This document shows, in pieces, positions 54,541 to 64,000 of a stretch of DNA of 64,000 nucleotides (the first letter of the stretch is position 1; each line of letters opens with the position of its first letter). Both the position numbers and the translations under genes were made by a program. Origin of the DNA: Ceratotherium simum simum (lineage: Eukaryota > Chordata > Mammalia > Perissodactyla > Rhinocerotidae); the NCBI RefSeq assembly GCF_000283155.1, contig NW_004454289.1, positions 2,080,285 through 2,144,284 of the forward strand. Reading direction: 5' to 3'. The notes below the pieces were generated by a model. It had not been told where the DNA came from. It did not search any database and saw nothing but the letters and a program-made list of their open reading frames with translations.

Positions 54541-55570
54541 GATGCGCTGCCCAGAGGGTCACTCAGCTCCTGCCCTCTCCTCTCTCAGCTGTCTGCCCAG
54601 AGGCCACCCCTCGGAGAGGCACCCCTGCGACCTCCACGCGACCCCCCGTCTCCTCATCCTGCTGGCTTCTTGCTCCTAGCCCGTACTTACCTGACTTCAT
54701 GCTTACTCTCTGTCTCTCCCACTGACATGCAGGTGCCGTGAAGGCAGGGACTTCGTATTCACAGCACTAAGACGTGGGGCCCAGTGAATGCTCAGCAAAC
54801 ACTGTTGAACGAGTGAACTTACACACCAGGACGGCTGCGTAAGGGGAGCTGCAGCTGAGTTGATGACCCAACGCCATATTTTGTAAGCAATTAAACATTA
54901 ATTTTGGAATGTGAACGGTTTTTCCTTCTTTCTGTTCACATCTCAGACGGTTTCACAGGCCCTAGAGAGGCTCGTAGCTCTCGGCACAGGCCCTTGGGCC
55001 CAACGATCCACCTGAATCTATTACCATTTTAATGATCATTTTCTTCGCTGGCTCTTTGTGCCTCATCGATATAAGCGACCTGACCCACAGTCACGGATAG
55101 AAATTAGGTCTGTATTTTAAAACTATATTTTTAAACGTGAAAGCTGGCGGTGGAGAGCTTGATGAGGACTTGGGATGGTTGCCGTGGATCTTTCTCTGCA
55201 CCCTGGTGTCACATGATGTGTGATCAGGAGGGGAATCCACCAACGAGCTCACAGGAGAAGCAGCCTTACCCCCTTCATCACTCGGCTGTGTGCTCGGTTA
55301 ATTTGCCATCTCTGCTCTCCTGCCCTGGGGTTAAAACGCTAACAAAAGACAACTTTGCAGAGGGAGGACTGGGTCCTTGAGAAGAATCAGGCTTCTACTT
55401 GAGTGGAAAGTGTTAAAGATGAGTCAGCTGGGAGACCAGGGATCCTACAGGGCCTTTGGCCTCTGCGCACCGACACCCCTGGCTGCCGTGCAGGACCAGG
55501 ACAGGAAACGTCATCTGGACTTCAGTGCCCATCAGGGAAACCCACTGAGTGTTGTCGACTGAAATGGAGA
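54541..55570. other. Intergenic, nothing recognised
   Basis: No gene supported. Confidence 0.35.
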
Positions 55571-55576
55571 GTCTGG

Positions 55577-56120
55577 GTAAAGGTTCAATGAAGGGGTTTA
55601 TTTGATAATCAAGATGAGGAACTTGGGTCCTGGGAAACAGTCCCACAGAGTACTCTGAGGAACGGCTCTGAGGTCTACAGGGCTGATGCACTTTATATAC
55701 TTTTTAACAGAGCAGCGTCTGTGCATCTAATATCATCTACCTTAAAGGTAACGAGAGCTTTCTGGTTACACGTCAAACAAGGCCTGTGATGTGGGCGTCA
55801 TCTACGTGTGGAGGGAGGCAGGGACCTGGGTCGACTCTTTTTCCCTCAATCTCTAAGAAATGCAGCTGCGAAATGTGAGAACCAGGTGCCCATTATCTCT
55901 GTTGCTGATTCGTCCTGCTGGCGTCTCAGTCCTGAGACGAGGGGCTGTAAGCTCATTTAGACCCGGGCTGATGAGGCCTGCATGGCTGCTTCACGGTACA
56001 GGGTGGATTTTATTGTGCCGACTTTAAGCCTGTGCAGCTCGCATGCTAGATTCGCCTGTTAGACGGGGAGAGGGGTCCCAGTTTCATTCATGGGGTTATC
56101 GTCCCCTCCTCACCTGCATT
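55577..56120 (-). repeat. LTR-like repeat, antisense
   Basis: GGTTTATTTGATAATCAAG is a reversed polyadenylation-signal region, followed by GAACTTGGGTCCTGGGAAAC, typical of a reversed ERV LTR. The end is approximate. Confidence 0.4.
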
Positions 56121-56744
56121 TAAAGCCCATCGGCCCATCAGACTCGCGCTCAGAGTCCTGGGCACTGAGGAGGGCTCGCAGTGCGAGCCAGTGTTCTCTT
56201 AAGCTCTACGTATTTTAAATTTTTACTACTCCACATCAATTCTTGTTTGTTGTATGTAATTAAACATCTCAAACACAAAAACCCAACTTAAAAAAAGCAA
56301 GAAATAAATGAGCAATGTGATACAAAGATGAGTTAGTAACTCAAAACTCTGTCTTTCTGAAAGGACCTGTGCCAGGCATTTAGAAGGGTGCACGTCAGGG
56401 TTCTGTATCGTGAGGATGCCCATGGTACTGTCCACGATTGCCGCTAGAGGTTGTCGCTCTGAACCTCACCCCCTCCTGAAAACGTTGTGTAGCCGTCAGC
56501 CAAGGGGACAATCCCAACTGTGTTGACGTGGTACAAATCAAAACCTTCCCATTTTAATGCCCATTTCAACTCTCTCATCCACTTTTTCTATTTTAAATGC
56601 AGTATAAATATGAGCCCACTCTCTAAATCCCAGAGCATATCTGAGAGTCGCACGTCTTTGAAGGGTGTGAAATTCTAATCCGACGGGAAGCTGATCTTGC
56701 TGTCATGTATTTGACAAATACCCACTTATCTGGCCGAACACCCA
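56121..56744. other. Intergenic, nothing recognised
   Basis: AT-rich in part. No gene supported. Confidence 0.35.
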
Positions 56745-57195
56745 GTCAGGTAAGCAGTGTAGGACACGTAGTGGAGAGAATGAAGAAAAGACCCCGAGAC
56801 GGCGAATGGGACATAGAGGTTTATTGGGAGTTACTTACAGGGAGGTCCAGTGGAGGCCGGCTGGACGGCAACAGGCACCCACTACCACTGGCAGGGAGAG
56901 GGTTGCTTATATGGGCAGGGGACACAAAGGCTATATGCTTGCCAAGGGGCTGTCCCTGGTGTGACCAGAGTTCCCAGGAACAGTAGCTCACGTGGAGGGG
57001 CTCTGTGTTCCTTTAAGATGTGATGTTCTTTGAGTGAGATAAAGTGAGATCCGGGCTGGACAGGCCCTGGATGGTTACACATCCCAGCAGCTGGGCGTGC
57101 TGCCCGGAAGGAGCCAGAAGGACATATGGTTGCAATGGGCTTGTGGGCTCTTGCTGAGCAAGCAAGGCCCAGGCCCTACCCCACTTCATGTGGCT
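56745..57195 (-). repeat. LTR-like repeat, antisense
   Basis: AGAGGTTTATTGGGAGTTAC (reversed polyadenylation region), GGTTGCTTATATGGGCAGGG (reversed TATA region) and CCTTTAAGATGTGATGTTC, in the order of a reversed LTR. Confidence 0.5.
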
Positions 57196-58181
57196 CTGAT
57201 TCTCTCTCTCTTTTCAAATGTCTTTGATAAGCTTAAGCATGTTTTTATAGCCAACCACATCAAATATTATGATTATAGGCCAAGTGAACTTAGAAATAAA
57301 TTCTTTATTCTCTGAGTCACACGTCAGCAGGATTTTCCTGTGAAGGACCAGATGGTAACTATCTCAGGCTTTGCAAGCTCTGTCGCAGCTATTCGGCTCT
57401 GCCGACGAGCAAGGGAGCAGCCGTGGACCGTCTGTAAATCGGTGAGCGTGGCTGTGTTCCAACAAACCTGATTTTGGACATTTATTACGGACACTGAAAT
57501 TTGAATTCCATATAATTTTCACGTGTCACTAAATAATTGTCTTTTCTTCCCCCAAGCATTTAAAGATGTAAAAACTATTCTAGCTCGTAGGCTGCACGAA
57601 GAGAGGTGGGAGCTGTAATTTGCTGCCTCTTGCTGTAAATTGTCAATGACTCCGACCAATAATCATGATGAATAGTTTGGTGCTGTTGTTAACAGTAACC
57701 AAGCGCCCACAGTGGCTGATGACTTAGAGGAAAGGCCTCAACTCAGAGAATTTCCTCTCAGCAAACCCAGATGAAAGGAAAAACAGAAACTGTGTTTACA
57801 AATCTATTTCTGCCTGCTCCCCATTCTGCTTCCACTCGGCAGCTCCCTGCCGGGCACCTCAGCGTGGACGCCCAGAACGATGAATACCCTCCTCTTCCGT
57901 GTCCCTTAGGCAGTGTGTGCTCCCTCTTACTCTCTGCACCAACCCACCTAGACCCCTGGGAGCCCCCCTTCCTCAGCAGGCTGCCGCCTCTGGCCTGGCC
58001 CAGGTCTCTGCTGGCTTGTCTCCACCCTCTCTGCCGGGCTGCACTCCGCTCCACAGGGAGCATCTGGTCAGACTCTCAATTTAACCCTGCCATGACTCCC
58101 CTGTTGGTTGCAGTGTCCATTTCCTCGTCTTTGAAGACATATCTTGCCATTAGGTGTCCAGGTGACTAATTTGTAGCCCAT
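57196..58181. other. Intergenic, nothing recognised
   Basis: No gene supported. A 132-codon frame (57771-58169) has no domain. Confidence 0.35.
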
Positions 58182-58196
58182 AGAAGGTGAATTCTT

Positions 58197-58439
58197 TTTT
58201 TTTTTCTGTGAGGAATATCAGCCCTGAGCTAATATCCGACACCAATACTCTTCTTTTTGCTGAGGAAGATTGGCCCTGGGCTAACATCCGTGCCCTTCTT
58301 CCTCTAATTTATATGGGACGCTGCCACAGCATGGCTTGACAAGCAGTGCGTCAGTGTGCCCCCGGGATCCGAACCCGAGAACCCCAGGCCACCGAAGCAG
58401 AGTGTGTGCACTTAACTGCTGTGCCACCAGCCAGCCCTG
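58197..58439 (-). mobile_element. ERE SINE with duplicated tail module
   Basis: Reverse orientation: poly(T), two AT/GATATCAGCCCTGAGCTAA-type modules, ATATGGGACGCTGCCACAGC, GGGATCCGAACCC and a CAGCCAGCCC head. The duplication AGAAGGTGAATTCTT lies at 58182-58196 and 58440-58454. Confidence 0.95.
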
Positions 58440-58520
58440 AGAAGGTGAATTCTTAATCCTTCTGTGCCTCAATTCCTGCATCTGTAAAATGGGGTAATTG
58501 GTTGGGGAGGGGTGGTAACT
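58440..58520 (+). repeat. MIR 3' fragment
   Basis: CTTAATCCTTCTGTGCCTC, then TGCATCTGTAAAATGGGG, is the MIR 3' region, next to the ERE insertion. Confidence 0.6.
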
Positions 58521-58749
58521 GAGAAACCCTTGCAGCACTGAGGATGTGGGGGCAGTGTTAGTTCCCTTCTCCCGCCTCTGCTCCTTGGTTTTCACCTTGA
58601 ACCTGAGAGTTGAAGATGGCTGTCAATTCCCTGTGATTTGATCTCAAATATCAAAGCTAATACATCACTCTAGTATTTTTTTGGCCACGCCTCAGACGTC
58701 GTGGCTCCATGCTGGGGCTGCTCTCTGAGGAGGGCACCCCCTCTGCTTC

Positions 58750-59190
58750 CCTGATGCAACTTATTTTCTAATAAAACTTTCAATATTACACATTTACAAT
58801 TGAGAGATCCATAACTTGTCAGTTTGGCATATTCCAGGAGAACTAAATGTGCAATAAAATCGCTTTGAAAGAAAAGTGTCTGGAAGAACTGTTTTGTGCC
58901 AGATGTTAAAAATTCAACAAAAAAAAAGCTTTTTTAGACAAATAAAAGGTGGGGAAAGTTTCAGGAAGTGTGATCACTATTTAAAATAAGCTCTTCGTTT
59001 GCCTCATTATTACCAATACTGAAGTTTATCTTGATAAAGATCCATGAGAGATGAATCCACGCTTTACGTATATTCATTCATGCAGAATAGTTTTCAGTAT
59101 TCCTACTGGCAGCTTGAGATGAATTAAACTATGATGTTGATAATTTTCAATGAAATATGTGACAGCTTTTTTCAAAGGGAAGGAGGGTCT
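58750..59190. promoter_or_regulatory. Non-repetitive AT-rich block, candidate conserved non-coding element
   Basis: Contains TTCTAATAAAACTTTC, GTGATCACTATTTAAAATAAG, TATCTTGATAAAG and GATGAATTAAACTATGATG. No repeat or coding frame recognised. Inference only. Confidence 0.25.
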
Positions 59191-62180
59191 TGGTGTTATA
59201 ATAATGGCTCCTTTTTGATATCTGTTTCTGAAGGAGAGGCTGTGTTGGAATAGAGGCCCAGCAGACAGGCAGCAGGGAGAACGCTCCGTCCCCTCATTTC
59301 CAGGGGGAGAGGCGGGGGTGCAGAGGCTGGGCTGTGGTTTGCTCCCCAGGCAGCTGGGATGGCTTCCCAGGCATTACCTTGTCCCTCTGTAAGGTTTTCT
59401 TCCGGGGCCCACGGACCTGCCCCTTTCCTCTCTGGTGTGGGGTACCCGGGGGTGGTCTGTGGAGGTCAACTCCTTGCCTGTCTGTTGCTCTTACCACACA
59501 GTGTCTAGACTGGCTTGTCCCACATCTTCCCATGAACTAGAGCATCACCACTGCCGGACGGGAGCTGAGACTTCTCACGAGAGGGGTAGGACAACACCGT
59601 TGCAGACCCAGACTCCGAGGCACAGAGGTGACAAGTCTGGTGAGGTGCCGGCCTTCAGATGTGCTGGGCCCAGACTTAAACGCCCTGCAGAACTTTTGGG
59701 TCAAGTTACTTTGGGTCAAAAAATGGAATTTTATGATCTAATGAAGCCACTGGTTTTTTTTGTAGACAGTAGTGAGCCTTTCATGAAATATCTGTTGTTT
59801 GATCAGGGAAAGGTTTTATGGAAAAGTGAGACAAAAACCTTCAGGAGGTTTCTTCCTTGGAGAAAATGTTTTCTGATGGAAAATGATATAGAGAGAGGAT
59901 TTTTGGTGCATTGCTGGAGGGCTGATCCTGGAATTTTCTGACATCTCAACAATGTTGAAGCCTTGACTCCACTCTGATGCTGAAGAGGATGCCTGTTGGC
60001 TACTCAGGCGATGTTCTTCTAGGAACTGGCTCCCCGGTAGGGTCTCTACTCCAGGGTGGCGTCCACAGTTATTTTCCATGGACCCATAGCTGTAAACTCA
60101 AGTTAATCAAACTCTGAAGAGACTGACATATAAACCAAAATACCAATTTATTACTTTCCAGGAAGTAAAGGACAGAGCTCAGTTCTGCTTTTCAACACAT
60201 TCTCCCCTCAAAATGGGAAGTCAGTTATCCTCAGGAGGCTGTTTAGGGTGGAGAAGAGGTGTTCGTGAGACCCCTGGGTGGCATCTTGCCAGATGGCAGC
60301 CTTGGGAAGCAGCTATGAATCAGAAGCTGAGGGCTGTGTCCTGTGGAGGCTGAGGCATCCGTCACTCCCGTACATGGACCTCAAGTGCCTGTGGGCAGAA
60401 CAGCTTCCCTCTGCACGTGGGTGAAACGTGAAAAGTCCTGACTGTGCGGGCCCTCGGGGGCACAGTCCTCCTAGATGTTCCTCTTTGATTGATACCAACT
60501 CTTCAGATGAGACACAACACACGTGCTGTGATTTCAGCTCTGCGAGCGACAATCACGTTCTAGTCCTCACCCCCTGTTTCTCCCCCACAGGACTCACACC
60601 GTAGGTCACACCTGGATATTCCCACATCTCTCCAGCTGTGCGGTGACAGACGGTGTTTCAGGGCGGTTAAACCTGCATTTAGGAGGGTGACCTCATTTCT
60701 AGGTGGTGCGGAAAATTGATCCCATTTAGCTGTATCTGTACTTTTTGTATTTTGGAAGTTGGCTCCTGTCAGAAAATTTGTTAATTTGTTCTTGCTAGAC
60801 TGCTACTTTTCTTTCAGTTTTGTTACTGGGGACATAATATTCTCAGTTTAAAAATAAATCCGAGGAGGGAAGGTCTGTATTCCGTTGGGGCTGAGAGAAA
60901 AAGCCCAGCGTCGCCATCATAGCTTCCATCCGGCCGTCAGCAAGCTGGTGGAAAATGGGCCATACGCAGCTGACGACGTTTCTCTCCCACCTCACGGAAT
61001 ACCCAGGCCCTCCTCAGGCCTCAGCTCGTGTCTCGGGGGCTGGCTTCACCAAGAGGAAGGCTGTGTCGGCTTTCTGGCATTGTTACACATTTTGGATTCC
61101 CACTAGAGTGTCCATCTTGATCTTTCCAGCCTGCAATGAAATCTACCTTTATTTATTGCATTATTCTGAAGGATGGTTTTAGTACTAATTCTTGATCTCC
61201 TATCATCTGCACAGTAAAATGGCTATCATCGTTATTTGGCTGCCTATGCTCGCTTTTGAGGCCACAGAAATTCAGTATCAAGCGTTTATCCTTTTGCCTC
61301 ACCACACAGGAACGTCGTCTCTCAGTGACTTTTATAAGAAATATACTTTACCTGGTACCTTCCGTCGGCACCAGCAGAGGAGTTCTTACTTTCTAATACA
61401 CTTACGTATTTTTATTTCAAGTATGCCCCCCGTAGGTGGCAGAGTACTGAATTTTTTTTTTAATACTGGCAATGACTTTCTTTTTCTTTTTCTTTTAATC
61501 TGGGAGCTCTGCCTGTTTGCATCTATTGATGTAAGGGACTTTCCATGCATGGGGGCCGCATCCCCGTCATCATTTGCTTTCTGCCACACGACTCCTTCCG
61601 CGTAGTGTGAGCTGGTCACACTTGCTGGTAACTTTCTTCAAGGAGTTCGAAGTAAAGAAATGCAAAAATGCATGCCACATTCCTCAAGGAACTGCATGTA
61701 TTAACGGGAAAAACTTATCGTTGACCTGCATGCCTTTACTTAGACTAGTGGAAGTTAGGAAAGTGCTGTCTGGAGAAGCCCCTTTCAGACTGGTGGTGCC
61801 AATCACCTTTGCCTTTTGTTCAGCTGGCACAGCTCCAAGAATGGGATGGGTCCCCACACTGGGCTCAAAATTTCTCAGGGTCCCAGGGACACAGCTTGGC
61901 AAGGGTGGGGGCAGCTTTGAGAACCAAGGGACGAAAGAAAGGAAACAGAAAATGCATCGTCTTTGCCAAATCACTCTCAACTTTGACTCATTCCCTCACC
62001 TGGTCTTCGGATCATCAGTGGTATTATTTTGAAATAAATTCTAAAATGAATGCCACCTGGAGGGCATTGACAGGTGAGGAAGATGGGAAGAAGCTGTTTC
62101 CACATCTGTCCCTCCCCTCACTCCCTGCCTGCACAACTCAGATGTGTCCAGAATGCACTGCCTCCAAAACCGGCTGAGAA
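59191..62180. other. Intergenic
   Basis: No gene that I can support. Frames of 137-168 codons (59435-59941, 61192-61605, 61574-62032) show no recognised domain or splice context. Confidence 0.35.
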
Positions 62181-62189
62181 GTAACGTCT

Positions 62190-62610
62190 TTCTTCCGACC
62201 TTCTGAGAAAATTCTGAAAACACAGACTGATTTCGACAAGAGCAGTTCACAGTGTGTTTGAAAGCAAGATTCCTCTTCTTCGAGGCTGTTCGAACACAAT
62301 TGAAGAGGGAAGAGCTGTTGCTAACAGCCTGCTTGAATTTAACAGCCATAAATTTCAAGTAATTGAGTGCCTGCCAAAAACAGACAATTACACTTCAAAA
62401 TAATTAATTTTGTAATTTTTGTCTCCACTAAATCGACTGCTTGACAACTGTTTTGGTGTCGTGTAAATTTTGCCATTGTTGAACAAAAATAGCGTCCTTT
62501 CATCACTATTAATTAATACCTCATCTAAGAGAAAATCTTGAGGCCAGCACATGACAATTTTATAACGGTTGGGACATTTTGATATTTTTGCAACATTCTT
62601 TTAAAAAAAT
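62190..62610. promoter_or_regulatory. Non-repetitive AT-rich block, candidate conserved non-coding element
   Basis: Dense homeodomain/Sox-type motifs: AATTGAGTGCC, AACAATTACAC-like, AAAATAATTAATTTTG, ACTATTAATTAATACC and TTGAACAAAAATAG. No repeat recognised. Inference only. Confidence 0.28.
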
Positions 62611-63585
62611 GAAGTGGCAGAAGCCATGTTATAGTTGAGATTCCTTAGAAAACAGAGACTACATGGAGATTTGCAGGCAGGGTCTTTGAGGTGCCCTCTT
62701 GGGAACACCCCTGTAAAGGAGTGAGGGCAGGAGGACTGGGCAGAGCAGAGTTGGGCTGTGATATGGGTGCAATGGCAGCCTCAGAGGACCATGGGGAGTT
62801 CTGAGCTGGAATAGCCTTGCCGAGCTGCCCTGCTGTGAGGCAAGGGGTCTGGGCTCTGCACCCTCCAGTGGGAGGGATGTGACCTTGGGTGAGGCTGCGT
62901 CCTTCTCTGAGAGCAGTTCCTAAGGAGGAACTCAGCTGGGGCATGAGGGTCTCAGTCCTGAGGGGGGATCTGGGCATGCACCAGTGTCCCCCGGACCAGT
63001 TGTTAAATCACTTACTTTCTCCTCTTCTTGAATATGGATCATAACAACAGGAAAGGAGGGACTGGGAGCTCCCCCAGACGAGGAAGACTGGAAGAAATGG
63101 GGTCCGTGCAGGGTTCTGAAGGGCCTGTCCCCCCAGTGAGGACTTGAGAAGTGTATTACAACCACTAGATTTTCATGACCACACCACTCCAGACAGAGCA
63201 GCCCTTCTGGTTCTATCTGATACCTGCATTGTCTCCCTGGACAGGTCCTTTTCCACAGCGTTTAAATGACAGTTTTATTTGGGGTCTCACTGAGTCTAGA
63301 ATGGGAAACTATGCTTTTATCGGTTGATTACCCTCTGGCTCTGATGCTCTGGGAGAGATGTGAGTGCCTCTCTTCTCTGGGTAAGATACTTTCGACATAC
63401 CAAACGACAGCTCCTTGAAATAGTCTCCAGAAGGGAAAAAAGCACGTGGGAAAAGTGCTGGCGATTTGGAACTTTGGCAGATTACAGTGCCACACTCTTA
63501 CATAAACGTAGGTATTTGGCAGGTACTTAATTCCTTTTTTAATGCTTTGTGATTTTTCTGGTTCTCAGAGGGTTATTTTGAACAA
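62611..63585. other. Intergenic, nothing recognised
   Basis: No gene supported. Confidence 0.35.
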
Positions 63586-63589
63586 AATT

Positions 63590-64000
63590 TTTTTTAATTT
63601 CAGCTTTATTGAGGCATAATTGACAAGAAAAATTGTAAGATATTTAAATTATACATCGTAGTCATTTGATATACCTATACATTGTGAAAGGATTCCCCCC
63701 ATCTAGTTCATTAACACATCCATCACCTCACATAGTTATCCTTTTTTTTTTTTGGTGAGAACATGTACATTCTACTCTCTTAGCAAATTTCAGTTATAAG
63801 ATACAAATCAAATTTGTTATCAAATATAGTCACCATGTTATACATTAGATCCTCAGACCTTATTCATCTTATAGCTGAACATTTGTACCGTTTCACCAAC
63901 CTTTCCCCATTTCCCCCACCCCTAGCCCTGACAACCACCACTGTACTCTCTGTTTCTACGAGTTTGATGTCTTTGTCAGATTCCACATGTAAGCAATACT
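63590..64000 (-). mobile_element. L1 3' UTR, antisense, runs off the window
   Basis: TTCAGCTTTATTGAGGCATA, CATTTGATATACCTATACAT and CCCCTAGCCCTGACAACCAC are typical reversed L1MA-type 3' UTR. Confidence 0.85.

Noticed and set aside
59435..59941. 168-codon frame with a hydrophobic run
   Set aside because: No signal peptide, domain or splice context that I can defend; the region is AT-rich with several overlapping frames.
1..64000. CRISPR arrays, operons, tRNA or rRNA genes
   Set aside because: None seen. The tRNA-like promoter boxes all belong to ERE SINEs, and the genome is clearly mammalian.

Overview
This is a piece of mammalian nuclear genome, almost certainly from a perissodactyl (horse family or a close relative). 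The clearest sign is eleven copies of the equine-type tRNA-derived SINE (ERE family), in both orientations, many with intact 13-17 bp target-site duplications. They sit among L1, MIR, MER20-like and MLT1/ERVL-type repeats, and there is no bacterial-style gene packing. Most of the window is gene desert, and most open frames in it are chance frames in GC-rich DNA or pieces of repeats.

One gene can be read convincingly. It is a three-exon homeobox gene on the + strand, with coding parts 17080-17092, 18041-18192 and 21924-22721, and it encodes 320 residues. It has one complete, apparently functional homeodomain (residues 10-69). The homeodomain is split by a phase-0 intron between homeodomain positions 46 and 47, as is typical of PRD-class genes, and is followed by a long proline/glutamine/tryptophan-rich tail. 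The closest match I recognise is the second homeodomain of the DUX (double homeobox) family. No first homeodomain was found in the 11 kb upstream. However, a decayed half-homeobox exon lies at 5856-6029. It carries a stop codon and a shifted base, and it ends at a GT donor at the same homeodomain position. The window may therefore hold a single-homeodomain DUX-like gene, or a double-homeobox gene that lost its first box.

Layout: 0-8.7 kb holds old L1, MIR and MER20 sequence, two SINEs and the homeobox relic. 8.7-13.0 kb is a three-level nest: an L1 3' end is split by a 3.76 kb endogenous retrovirus (LTR-internal-LTR, 5 bp duplication GTGAA), which is itself interrupted by an ERE SINE. 13-24 kb is GC-rich and carries the homeobox gene, with a CpG-dense patch and a non-repetitive AT-richer block upstream. 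24-48 kb holds SINEs, LTR fragments, an ERVL-like pol relic and a solo LTR. 48-64 kb is AT-richer, with two L1 pieces head-to-head at 50.8-52.6 kb, two minus-strand LTR-like repeats, and several non-repetitive AT-rich blocks with homeodomain-type motifs that look like candidate conserved non-coding elements.

Repeat family names come from recognising diagnostic sequence by eye and were not checked with a repeat library. Boundaries given without target-site duplications are approximate.
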